9,695 nucleotides of DNA from NCBI GenBank assembly GCA_947095945.1, contig CAMUQM010000064.1:1-9695 (forward strand), given 5' to 3'. This document shows positions 1 to 6,989 of this stretch, in pieces. The notes under the pieces are model-generated. The model did not search any database. It saw only the letters and a list, made by a program, of their open reading frames with translations, and was not told the DNA's origin. How positions within the stretch are numbered: position 1 is the first letter of the stretch; each line of letters starts with the position of its first letter. The position numbers and the translations under genes were made by a program. This DNA comes from an uncultured Prevotella sp. Lineage in GTDB: Bacteria; Bacteroidota; Bacteroidia; Bacteroidales; Bacteroidaceae.

Positions 1-851
1 AACGAGTCAACCAAGTCGGTTGGCAACTTACGGATAAATCCAACGGTGTCAGCTAACAGGAAAGGAAGGTTCTCTACGACCACCTTGCGCACGGTTGTAT
101 CGAGTGTTGCGAAGAGCTTGTTCTCTGCAAAAACCTCACTCTTTGCCAAAAGATTCATAGTTGTTGACTTCCCCACGTTCGTGTAACCTACTAAGGCAAC
201 GCGAATCATGCGCCCACGATTCTTGCGCTGTGTCACCTTCTGCTTATCAATCTCAGCAAGTCTTTGTTTTAAGAGAGTCATACGCTGCAAGATGATACGG
301 CGGTCCATCTCCAACTGGGTCTCACCCGGACCACGCAGACCCACCGAACCTTTACCGCCACCAGAGCCTGAACCACCACCCTGACGCTCCAAGTGAGTCC
401 ACAGACGTTGCAGACGTGGGAGCATATAGCGGTACTGTGCTAACTCTACCTGTGTCTTAGCATTGGCAGTCTGGGCACGCATTGCGAAGATGTCAAGGAT
501 GAGAGAAGTACGGTCTAATATCTTCACACCGAGTTCCTGTTCGATATTGCGCATCTGTTTAGCCGACAACTCGTCGTCGAAGATGACCATACCGATAGGC
601 TCGTCCTCGTCTTCTTTCATTTTGATGTAATCTCTTATCTCTTCCAGTTTACCCTTGCCGACATAGGTAACAGAACTTGGACCTGTCACTCTCTGTGTGA
701 ATCGCTTCACAGTGATAGCACCAGCAGTATCAGCAAGGAACTCTAATTCGTCAAGATATTCTTTCGTCTTGACCTCGTCTTGGTCCTTAGTGATAAGACC
801 TACAAGGATGGCTGTTTCTGCCTTGACGTCAGATATGATAAATTCTTTCAT
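1..851 (-). CDS. hflX: GTPase HflX, partial (C-terminal part beyond left edge)
   Basis: HflX is a ribosome-associated GTPase that binds the 50S subunit and, in characterised bacteria, splits stalled or stressed ribosomes. The frame starts at an ATG (849-851, read on minus; MKEFIISDVK...) and stays open for 283 codons to the window edge, so the gene is truncated only by the window; family members are usually about 400-430 residues. The N-terminal HflX domain is followed by a glycine-rich loop and the family hallmark GLRGPGETQLEMDRR. The G domain then shows G1 GYTNVGKS (residues about 222-229, Walker lysine K228) and G3 DTVGF (D268), followed by IRKLP. G4 and G5 would lie outside the window. 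It is on the same strand as the glycan operon but separated from it by 457 bp containing terminator-like hairpins and its own candidate promoter, so it is probably a separate transcription unit. Identification is secure from the motifs. Confidence 0.96.
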   Translation of the reverse strand, partial: MKEFIISDVKAETAILVGLITKDQDEVKTKEYLDELEFLADTAGAITVKRFTQRVTGPSSVTYVGKGKLEEIRDYIKMKEDEDEPIGMVIFDDELSAKQMRNIEQELGVKILDRTSLILDIFAMRAQTANAKTQVELAQYRYMLPRLQRLWTHLERQGGGSGSGGGKGSVGLRGPGETQLEMDRRIILQRMTLLKQRLAEIDKQKVTQRKNRGRMIRVALVGYTNVGKSTTMNLLAKSEVFAENKLFATLDTTVRKVVVENLPFLLADTVGFIRKLPTDLVDS

Positions 852-922
852 TCAGTAATTTCTATTATTGCTTGTTTTTGTGTTGAAAAGTGTACTTTCC
901 TACCGTTCGAGTAGGTACACAC

Positions 923-934
923 TGCCACATGGCA
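923..934. repeat. 12-bp palindrome over the probable hflX start site
   Basis: TGCCACATGGCA is an inverted repeat of 5-bp arms with a 2-bp centre. It overlaps the downstream edge of the candidate -7 box and the predicted transcription start. It could be an operator or a 5' UTR hairpin, but a 12-bp palindrome alone is weak evidence. Confidence 0.3.
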
Positions 935-940
935 AAGGTA
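933..940 (-). promoter_or_regulatory. Candidate Bacteroidetes -7 box for hflX
   Basis: Read on the minus strand this is TACCTTTG, matching the Bacteroidetes sigma-ABfr -7 consensus TAnnTTTG, followed by C as is common. It lies about 80 nt upstream of the hflX ATG. The -33 element at the expected 19-bp spacing is poor (TTAG-like rather than TTTG), so the assignment rests on the -7 box and position only. Confidence 0.45.
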
Positions 941-1038
941 CTTATAAAATCTGGAAAATACTAATGATAAACTCCGTTTTTATGTCCTTTAAGAAAACTC
1001 TTTAGTGTGTTTTTCTTTGAACTTTCTTCTTCTTGCAA

Positions 1039-1126
1039 ATTATTTACATGAAAAGAAATAATTATTTACGTGAACATAAATATTTTTTTTCATGAAAATA
1101 AATATTTTTCTTCGTGAAAATATGGT
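1039..1126. repeat. Four tandem 22-bp AT-rich repeats
   Basis: Four consecutive units of exactly 22 bp (1039-1060, 1061-1082, 1083-1104, 1105-1126) share the pattern WTTWTTTnCRTGAAAATAAATA. The TGAA core recurs at 1049, 1071, 1093 and 1115. The core alternates CATG, CGTG, CATG, CGTG. Each unit is itself an imperfect palindrome (T-rich arm, CRTG centre, A-rich arm). The array fills the gap between the operon terminator and hflX. It could be a binding-site array, a bent or easily melted DNA element, or a decaying intergenic repeat family. No spacers are present, so it is not CRISPR. Confidence 0.8.
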
Positions 1127-1212
1127 ACTTGCTATAATTGTTAAAAACTATGATTACTGACAATTACATGTTATTCATAATGAATAAAAAGAATATTTTA
1201 TTGGATGTAAAT

Positions 1213-1257
1213 AAATTAATCCCACGTGGTAGTTATCTACACTTGTGGGATTAATTT
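1213..1257 (-). terminator. Large hairpin ending the glycan operon
   Basis: A perfect 13-bp inverted repeat (1213-1225 and 1245-1257, arms AAATTAATCCCAC / GTGGGATTAATTT) encloses a 19-nt loop. The loop itself holds a 4-bp stem, GTAG-TTAT-CTAC (1229-1240). It begins about 50 nt downstream of the GH123 stop codon on the minus strand. The T-rich arm and ATTT that follow support intrinsic termination, although there is no long clean U tract. The stem is nearly symmetric, so it could also work in the other direction. Confidence 0.6.
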
Positions 1258-1296
1258 AGCGGATAAAAAGACTTCTTCTTAAGCATGAGAACCTAC

Positions 1297-1318
1297 CAAC
1301 AAATATCGTTATTTGTTG
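1297..1318 (-). terminator. Short hairpin spanning the GH123 stop codon
   Basis: CAACAAATA (1297-1305) and TATTTGTTG (1310-1318) form a perfect 9-bp stem with a 4-nt loop. The stem overlaps the last GH123 codons and the stop. There is no U run after it, so alone it would be a weak terminator. It more likely protects the mRNA 3' end or assists the larger hairpin about 40 nt further on. Confidence 0.4.
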
Positions 1319-2757
1319 AGTAGCGACTCAATCTTATTTATGCTTTCTCTCAATTCAGCCTCGTTTGGTGTTGGGTTCTTGAACAGAGAAAGAGCTTCTT
1401 CTAATTGCTGTAAGCCTTTCAGATTCATCTTTTGCTTGTACTCCTTACGCAATGTCTCAATCTTTGCAACGTTTTGTACGCCTCTTATGATATGTTCAAA
1501 ACGACGGCTTGAGTGATTCCCCGGATATACAATGTAGGTGTCGCCCGATGTGAATAACTTGAAACGGCTGTCATACATTGGGTTATCAGTCCAGTTCATC
1601 CAAGCCCAGCGGAGAAAGCCATTGAAGCCATTGGCAATACAATAGAGTGGGAGGTAGGTTGCTTCTATCGGCTCGTTGTTACTGCCGACATTTGGCATTG
1701 TATCGGGGCAGGCTGTATAAGATGTGCTAATCCACCCTCTTGAATTTCTTAAAGCAAGGTCCTCTGGTGGGAACTGCTGCTTCCATGCGATGCAATAGTC
1801 GTATATTTTATCGACAAGTTCTTTATGGTAGTTTCCCGCCAATGACATCTTAATACCGGGTGCTGCTTCTTGTGCAATGCGATAGGCATCTTGCATAGCA
1901 TCGAGGGCACGTTCATCCATTGCTATGACGGTTCTGTCAAACCAACCTTTTTCTTTCTGATGAGCCGCAAAGGAGCGTAGAAAAGGAATCCATAAGTCGC
2001 TATATTCTTTGCTGTTGGTTGTAGTTTTGAGGTCCTTATAACTTTTCGAGGCTTCATCATAATAGCTGAAAGTCATATCCCAAGGCACCATTGAAAAGCA
2101 GTTTATGTCTCCATTGATTCCGCAAGAGTCGAGGAAAGAAATCCAACGATCGAAGGTTGTATAATCATACGACCATGTGCCGTCTGCCTTTCGTGTTGTT
2201 TCAATCATCGCATCGAACTTATCATTGCTCTGTACTCCCCATGGCTCGTAGAAGAGGATGGCTGAAGCATTACGCTGTCCAGCACGTGCAAGGAGTTGCA
2301 TATAAGGGCGGAGGATGTCAAGATGTGCTTGACTCCAAGGCGCTACACCGTAGTATCTACTGGCAGCATAGGGTTGTTGCCAGAAGTTTAGGTGGAAGTT
2401 GTCAGAGAGGGTAAGCTTGCGATTGAGCACTTTTATTGTGAAAGGGATGGTGCTGACCGTTTTTACGTCTTGTTGTAGTTGTAGGCTTAGTTTGTAGTTA
2501 CCTGCCTTGATGTTATGTGGAATCTCAATCGTGCACCACGCAGCCTTGCCATACATTGGATCATCAGCCTTTATGCTATCGTCACCGATGATGTCGGGCA
2601 TAAGCCATGCTTGTAAGGAGTCTGGATGATTACCGCAATTTTGGAAGTCATCGGTGATAACAGCATTAAGAAAATGAGCTGTAGCAGTCGACGAGAATCG
2701 ATTGCTACAGCTCATTGTTAATTTCAAGTTGCCCTGTACCACTTCTGGTAATGGCAA
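1309..2757 (-). CDS. GH123 beta-N-acetylgalactosaminidase-like enzyme, 5' end displaced
   Basis: Matches the GH123/DUF4091 family: retaining beta-N-acetylgalactosaminidases that use substrate-assisted catalysis on GalNAc-capped glycans. Counting from the TTG at 2757 there are 482 residues: a beta-sandwich N-domain (about 1-110), a TIM-barrel region (about 115-400) and a helical C-terminus. The adjacent Asp-Glu pair typical of the family is in AMDERALD (D281/E282). The C-terminal hallmark is GFLRWAWMNWTDNP followed by GDTYIVYPG. Oddly, there is no signal peptide, no ribosome site and no good start. The frame is open upstream to a TGA at 2860-2862 with no ATG or GTG, and those upstream codons encode family-like sequence (IIAWKGERIGIEL). 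The first ATG is at 2715, inside the domain. The real N-terminus is probably the upstream sialidase joined by a -1 frameshift near 2811-2820, giving a 958-residue protein. Function by family is fairly sure; substrate is inferred; 5' boundary is uncertain. Confidence 0.85.
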   Translation of the reverse strand: MPLPEVVQGNLKLTMSCSNRFSSTATAHFLNAVITDDFQNCGNHPDSLQAWLMPDIIGDDSIKADDPMYGKAAWCTIEIPHNIKAGNYKLSLQLQQDVKTVSTIPFTIKVLNRKLTLSDNFHLNFWQQPYAASRYYGVAPWSQAHLDILRPYMQLLARAGQRNASAILFYEPWGVQSNDKFDAMIETTRKADGTWSYDYTTFDRWISFLDSCGINGDINCFSMVPWDMTFSYYDEASKSYKDLKTTTNSKEYSDLWIPFLRSFAAHQKEKGWFDRTVIAMDERALDAMQDAYRIAQEAAPGIKMSLAGNYHKELVDKIYDYCIAWKQQFPPEDLALRNSRGWISTSYTACPDTMPNVGSNNEPIEATYLPLYCIANGFNGFLRWAWMNWTDNPMYDSRFKLFTSGDTYIVYPGNHSSRRFEHIIRGVQNVAKIETLRKEYKQKMNLKGLQQLEEALSLFKNPTPNEAELRESINKIESLLNK

Positions 2758-2789
2758 CTCAATACCGATACGCTCTCCTTTCCAGGCTA

Positions 2790-4184
2790 TTATTTCTTTC
2801 TTTTTACTTGCTTTTTTTTTACAGCAAGTGGTGCTTTGGTCTGATGTGCCTTTGCTGCATCAACCACGTACTTAGAACGGTCTACGTATGGGAGAATATC
2901 ATATTCGCCCTTAGTAATAGCCTTCAATGACAGACTCTTGAACTCAATGTCATAGCCATCGTTCTGTCCACGAACTTCATACAAGAAGCCGATGCGCTGA
3001 TTCTTCATAAGTACCATTGTAGAGTAGCATGAAGACTCGTCAGTTACACGTAGACCTTTCTTCCAGTTGCTGCCTAATGCATCAGCAGTAGAGTAGTCAG
3101 CGTAAGCCGCTAACTCCTTATAGAAGAAACCGACACTGTCACGACGTGCGCTAAGTGGTACTGATTGAAGGGCAACAAAAAGTTTCTTACCGTCAGCAAC
3201 TCGCTTTGCAGGAACAACCAGAATACCGCCATTGCAGGCATTTACCTGCTTGCCTGTCATGTTCTGTGGCATAATTTCCTCGCCCCAGCTACCAGTAGCT
3301 TTCGCTGCATCTTTGTAAGTAAAGATGTTGAATCGTCTGCCTCCGTAAACGTCACGGCAGCTCAGTAATACGCTACCATCAGGCATTTCCTCAACTTTTG
3401 ACTCGTCCTGAGCAATAGAAGGAGCCTTTGATGGAGTGCCTAAGACGTTCCATGTGCGACCGAAGTCATCAGAATAGATAACAAAGGTACCACAACGGTC
3501 AACGCCCTTCTGACGGATTGGATGTGCAATGTAAAGGCGATAGAACTTGCCTTTGCGGATGTAACGGCTCTGCATAATCTTACCTGACGTCAAGAAGATA
3601 CCATCTGGATTACCACCATTAGGCAACTTTCTATCATAGAGACCGTGAATCATCTCGGTAAGGTCTGATCCATTGTCCCATGTCTTACCACCATCAGTAC
3701 TGTGGAAGAAGTAGGCATGCTGTGGGTTCTGGCGGGTTGCAGTCTGATAAGCACTTTTACCTGCTACACAATGAAGCAATACATTGTCTGACGTACGGTC
3801 AGCAATGATACTTGGGTCGCCGAAAGCAGTACGGATTGGGTCAGCTGCATGTTCTTTACCACGTGCCACACAAACCGTATCAGACCATGTCTTACCAAAG
3901 TCCTTACTTGTCTTCATGACAACGTTAATCTGCCACAGACCATTTCTATTATTCCATCCCACATCAGTGTGACTGAGACGGAAGTCGCAAGTAGCTAACA
4001 GTGTTCCCTTACGTGTCTCGGTAATTGCAGGGATACGATAAGGAACTGGGCTATTAGCTCTATCAAAAACGATGGTGGTAAAACCATCATCGTTCTTGAT
4101 ATTGTTGTTCTTGTCTGTTCCTACTGCACCTACATGTAAGAGTGAGGCGCAAAGGGAAACAGTTAATAAAATCTTTTTATACAT
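2790..4184 (-). CDS. Secreted exo-alpha-sialidase, GH33
   Basis: Retaining sialidase that releases terminal alpha-linked sialic acid from host glycans, of the NanH type. There are 464 residues. The N-terminal signal peptide (MYKKILLTVSLCASLLHVGA, cleavage near residue 20-22) suggests periplasmic or surface location. Visible GH33 features are the YRIP motif (R50), the probable acid/base D74, and three Asp boxes: SKDFGKTW (93-100), STDGGKTW (162-169) and SDDFGRTW (238-245). The catalytic Glu is probably E261, 16 residues before arginine R277 of the triad; the third arginine is R347 or R348, and the nucleophile Tyr is Y387 in SCYSTM. There is no carbohydrate-binding domain. It starts 24 bp after the NagB/PIG-L gene, so it is co-transcribed. 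It ends in an unusual Lys-rich tail (VKKKQVKRKK) that is not part of the fold; a -1 shift within this tail reads on into the GH123 domain. Product assignment is strong; linkage preference cannot be read from sequence. Confidence 0.93.
   Translation of the reverse strand: MYKKILLTVSLCASLLHVGAVGTDKNNNIKNDDGFTTIVFDRANSPVPYRIPAITETRKGTLLATCDFRLSHTDVGWNNRNGLWQINVVMKTSKDFGKTWSDTVCVARGKEHAADPIRTAFGDPSIIADRTSDNVLLHCVAGKSAYQTATRQNPQHAYFFHSTDGGKTWDNGSDLTEMIHGLYDRKLPNGGNPDGIFLTSGKIMQSRYIRKGKFYRLYIAHPIRQKGVDRCGTFVIYSDDFGRTWNVLGTPSKAPSIAQDESKVEEMPDGSVLLSCRDVYGGRRFNIFTYKDAAKATGSWGEEIMPQNMTGKQVNACNGGILVVPAKRVADGKKLFVALQSVPLSARRDSVGFFYKELAAYADYSTADALGSNWKKGLRVTDESSCYSTMVLMKNQRIGFLYEVRGQNDGYDIEFKSLSLKAITKGEYDILPYVDRSKYVVDAAKAHQTKAPLAVKKKQVKRKK
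2806..2829 (-). other. A9G slippery tract inside a small hairpin
   Basis: On the minus strand nine A residues (2820-2812) followed by G occur in the sialidase frame as GTA AAA AAA AAG CAA. This contains A_AAA_AAG (2817-2811) in the correct phase for -1 slippage, the same heptamer as in dnaX. ACTTGC (2829-2824) and GCAAGT (2811-2806) pair perfectly and put the A tract in the loop. A -1 shift, or one additional A, fuses the sialidase frame to the GH123 frame. The sialidase frame otherwise stops at 2792-2790. No Shine-Dalgarno-like stimulator upstream or GC-rich stem downstream is visible. Confidence 0.6.
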
Positions 4185-4208
4185 TAATTCTTATTTGTCG
4201 GAAAAATA

Positions 4209-6197
4209 CTAAAACTTGTATTCAACAAATGCTTCCATTGCTTCGTAGCAGGCAAGTCCTAAATCATCATAGAGCTTAGCTGTACCACGGTTGCGGTCCT
4301 CTGAACGCTGCCAGAAGAGACGTTCATCGTTGCCAAGGAATGGCGCACTTTCCATCTGGCTCTGGTGTTTGAGGATAGAGTTACGCTTTGCACGCAGCTC
4401 CTCTGGGCTGATAGGAACACACATTTCGATGTTCTCAATTTCCCATTCTGCCCATGCACCGCGATACATCCATACGCGACAGTCCTTCAACCATTCAGAC
4501 TTTGCTTCCTTTTCAAGGTCGATAGCAGCAAGGACAGCATCTGTACACTTGCGGTGAGTACCGTGTGGGTCAGCTAAGTCACCTGCTACATAAATCTGAT
4601 GAGGTTTAACCTTAGTAATGAGTTCTCTTACAATGTTCACGTCAGCTTCGCCCATTGGGAGCTTCTCAATCTTACCTGACTCATAGAAAGGCAGGTCGAG
4701 GAAGTGAACATGATCGAGTGGAATCTGATTGAAAGTAGAAGCAGTACGTGCCTCTCCACGACGGATAAGTCCCTTGATGGTACGAATATCTTGTGTATCG
4801 ATATCACCTTCTTTCTTGTTCTTTAAGAATTCCTTGATCTCTTTGTATTTAGACTTGATAACCTCATCTTGCTCATTAGCGAAGATTTGATTGAAACCAT
4901 TGATGAAGTGCATGAAGCGTACAACCTCTTCATCACCAACAGCGATGTTACCAGATGTCTCGTAAGCTACGTGTACATCGTGTCCCTGCTGTACCAAACG
5001 ACGGAGGGTACCACCCATTGAGATAACATCATCATCAGGATGCGGAGAGAATACAATCACTCTCTTTGGGAAAGGATTGGCACGTTCTGGTCGATAGGTG
5101 TCGTCAGCATCTGGCTTACCACCGGGCCAACCTGTAATTGTATGCTGGAGATCATTAAAGATCTTGATGTTTGCATTGTATGCAGAACCATAGAGTGCAA
5201 GGAGTTCGCTAAGACCATTCTCATTATAGTCCTTGTTGGTCAACTTGAGAAGCGGCTTACCTGTAATCTGGCAAAGCCAAACAAGTGCAGAGCGTACCAA
5301 CTTATCTGTCCATTTACAAGAAGCAACGAGCCAAGGATGCTGAATACGTGTCAGCTTAGCTGCAGCAGATAAGTCAATAACAACATGTGCATCGTTGTGT
5401 GTCTGCAAGAATGATGCGGGAACAACATCACTCACCTTCCCCTCAACGGTCTTCTTAATAATGTCAGCCTTCTCTTCACCCCATGCTGTAAGGAAAATCT
5501 TACGTGCAGAGAGAATAGTGCTAACACCCATTGTTATAGAGCATGGTGGAACAGACTCCTGAGAACCGAAGCTCATCTTCATCTCCTCACGTGAAGTCTC
5601 ATCAATCAAGATAAGACGTGAAGCAGAAGTAATGCTTGAACCGGGTTCGTTGGTTGCGATATTACCCATACGACCAATACCTAAAAGGATAACATCAAGA
5701 CCGCCGAACTCCTTAATATTCTGTTCATACTGGCGGCAATGCTCCTGTACGTCGTTCTGAGCAATTGTTCCATCTGGTGTAAAGATGTTCTCTACATCAA
5801 TATCAATATGATTCAGGAAACGCTCTTTGAGCTGGTTGATACCACGATTGACGTTTTCTTCACTCAGTGGGAAGTATTCGTATGCATTGAAGACAACAAC
5901 ATTCTTGAAACTCAACTTGCCAGCCTGATGACGTTTGATAAGTTCGTGGAAGATAGGAGTGAGGGAAGAACCTGAGCCAACGCCCATAACATACTTTCTT
6001 CCTTCCTGCTCTCTCTTCTTGATATCAGCCTCAAGATGATTGGCAATGTCAATGGCTCCTTCTTCAATCGTTGGGAAGATATCTGTTGGAACCTTCTCAA
6101 AACGTGTTATCTCCGAGCGTTCGATAGCTGTTGCTGGACGATAAAACTCCTCAGGTATTTGATTGAGTACAATCTGTGAACTTAAATTCAGTTTCAT
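4209..6197 (-). CDS. NagB-like domain fused to PIG-L/LmbE deacetylase
   Basis: A 662-residue cytoplasmic protein without signal peptide. Residues about 30-300 have the NagB/RpiA/CoA-transferase fold of glucosamine-6-phosphate deaminase. Residues about 378-600 are a PIG-L/LmbE zinc-dependent N-deacetylase, with SPHPDDD (H386, D388, D389) and DPHGTH (H545, H548) giving the metal-binding set. The NagB half is degenerate compared with the neighbouring NagB: FNMDEY has become FNAYEY (Asp to Tyr106), and GPDGHIAFNE has become GRMGNIATNE (Asp to Met177, His to Asn179; E184 kept). It is therefore unlikely to be a standard deaminase, although homologues of this layout are often annotated as one. The deacetylase half could remove acetyl from an amino sugar. 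Its ATG overlaps the nagB stop by one base (TAATG), implying translational coupling. Domain calls are firm; the reaction is unknown. Confidence 0.88.
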   Translation of the reverse strand: MKLNLSSQIVLNQIPEEFYRPATAIERSEITRFEKVPTDIFPTIEEGAIDIANHLEADIKKREQEGRKYVMGVGSGSSLTPIFHELIKRHQAGKLSFKNVVVFNAYEYFPLSEENVNRGINQLKERFLNHIDIDVENIFTPDGTIAQNDVQEHCRQYEQNIKEFGGLDVILLGIGRMGNIATNEPGSSITSASRLILIDETSREEMKMSFGSQESVPPCSITMGVSTILSARKIFLTAWGEEKADIIKKTVEGKVSDVVPASFLQTHNDAHVVIDLSAAAKLTRIQHPWLVASCKWTDKLVRSALVWLCQITGKPLLKLTNKDYNENGLSELLALYGSAYNANIKIFNDLQHTITGWPGGKPDADDTYRPERANPFPKRVIVFSPHPDDDVISMGGTLRRLVQQGHDVHVAYETSGNIAVGDEEVVRFMHFINGFNQIFANEQDEVIKSKYKEIKEFLKNKKEGDIDTQDIRTIKGLIRRGEARTASTFNQIPLDHVHFLDLPFYESGKIEKLPMGEADVNIVRELITKVKPHQIYVAGDLADPHGTHRKCTDAVLAAIDLEKEAKSEWLKDCRVWMYRGAWAEWEIENIEMCVPISPEELRAKRNSILKHQSQMESAPFLGNDERLFWQRSEDRNRGTAKLYDDLGLACYEAMEAFVEYKF

Positions 6198-6985
6198 TAC
6201 AAGTTCTCCTTTTCTATGTCTTTAAAGTATTTGTATGTTTCTACAGTTAACTTGTCTGTTGCACTTTCATCACAAACGATGATGCCGTGCTCGTGCATCT
6301 GCAATGCACTGATTGTCCACTTCTGTGTGATAGGACCCTCTACAACAGCACGCAAAGCTTCAGCCTTGTTGTGACCATTTACAAGAATCAACACTTCCTT
6401 TGCATCCATTACAGTACCCACACCTACAGTCAAAGCATGTACTGGAACCTTGTTAGGGTCATTGTCAAAGAAGCGTGAGTTTGCAATACGTGTATCTGAA
6501 GTCAAAGTCTTGATACGAGTACGTGAACGGAGAGATGAACCCGGTTCGTTGAATGCGATGTGTCCGTCAGGACCGATACCACCGAGGAAGAGGTCGATAC
6601 CACCTGCCTCACGAATCATATCCTCATAGTGCTGGCACTCTGTCTCAAGATCTTTTGCGTTACCATTCAAGATATGAATGTTCTCCTTTGGACAATCAAT
6701 GTGGTTGAAAAGATTCTCAGCCATAAAGCTATGATAGCTCTGTGGATGGCTCTCTGGCAAACCAACATACTCATCCATGTTGAATGTAACAACATTCTTA
6801 AAGCTTACTCTGCCTTCCTTATAAGCCTTTACCAACTCAGCATACATACCCTCTGGTGAAGAACCAGTAGGCAAACCGAGTACAAAAGGCTTGTCTTGAT
6901 TCTTAGCAGCATTGATACGCTCAATAACGTAGTTTGCTGCCCATTTAGATAACTTTTCGTAATTAGGTTCTATTATTAATCTCAT
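6197..6985 (-). CDS. nagB: Glucosamine-6-phosphate deaminase NagB
   Basis: Converts glucosamine-6-phosphate to fructose-6-phosphate and ammonia, the last dedicated step of GlcNAc, glucosamine and sialic acid catabolism in the cytoplasm. The 262 residues align along their whole length with E. coli NagB (266). Catalytic residues are intact: D71 in FNMDEYVGL and D140, H142, E147 in GPDGHIAFNE, matching E. coli D72, D141, H143, E148. The substrate loop is GLPTGSSP. The residues of the E. coli GlcNAc-6-phosphate allosteric site are also present (S150, S151, R157, K159, Y253), so allosteric activation is plausible, though not proven for this lineage. The ATG at 6983-6985 follows an A-rich leader rather than a Shine-Dalgarno site, as is usual in Bacteroidetes. 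It lies 55 bp after the permease gene and its TAA overlaps the ATG of the next gene. Confidence 0.97.
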   Translation of the reverse strand: MRLIIEPNYEKLSKWAANYVIERINAAKNQDKPFVLGLPTGSSPEGMYAELVKAYKEGRVSFKNVVTFNMDEYVGLPESHPQSYHSFMAENLFNHIDCPKENIHILNGNAKDLETECQHYEDMIREAGGIDLFLGGIGPDGHIAFNEPGSSLRSRTRIKTLTSDTRIANSRFFDNDPNKVPVHALTVGVGTVMDAKEVLILVNGHNKAEALRAVVEGPITQKWTISALQMHEHGIIVCDESATDKLTVETYKYFKDIEKENL

Positions 6986-6989
6986 AATC

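Noticed and set aside
1039..1126. CRISPR array
   Set aside because: The 22-bp repeats are directly contiguous with no unique spacers, and no cas genes are present.
1313..1516. Plus-strand open frame opposite the GH123 3' end
   Set aside because: Antisense shadow of the GH123 gene with no recognisable domain; the same holds for the plus-strand frames at 2157-2414 and 2715-2930.
2713..2757. TTG at 2757 or ATG at 2715 as the true GH123 start
   Set aside because: Neither has a ribosome site or signal peptide. Both would cut into the first strand of the N-terminal domain, and family-like sequence continues upstream of the TTG. Coordinates from the TTG are given only as a conservative boundary.
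2792..2810. Second A-rich stretch (GTA AAA AGA AAG) as the shift site
   Set aside because: It lies within the overlap but does not form a standard X_XXY_YYZ heptamer as good as A_AAA_AAG a few bases upstream.
5040..5372. Plus-strand 110-codon frame opposite the NagB/PIG-L fusion
   Set aside because: Composition and low-complexity Cys/Ile content fit an antisense shadow of a conserved coding gene; no family resemblance.
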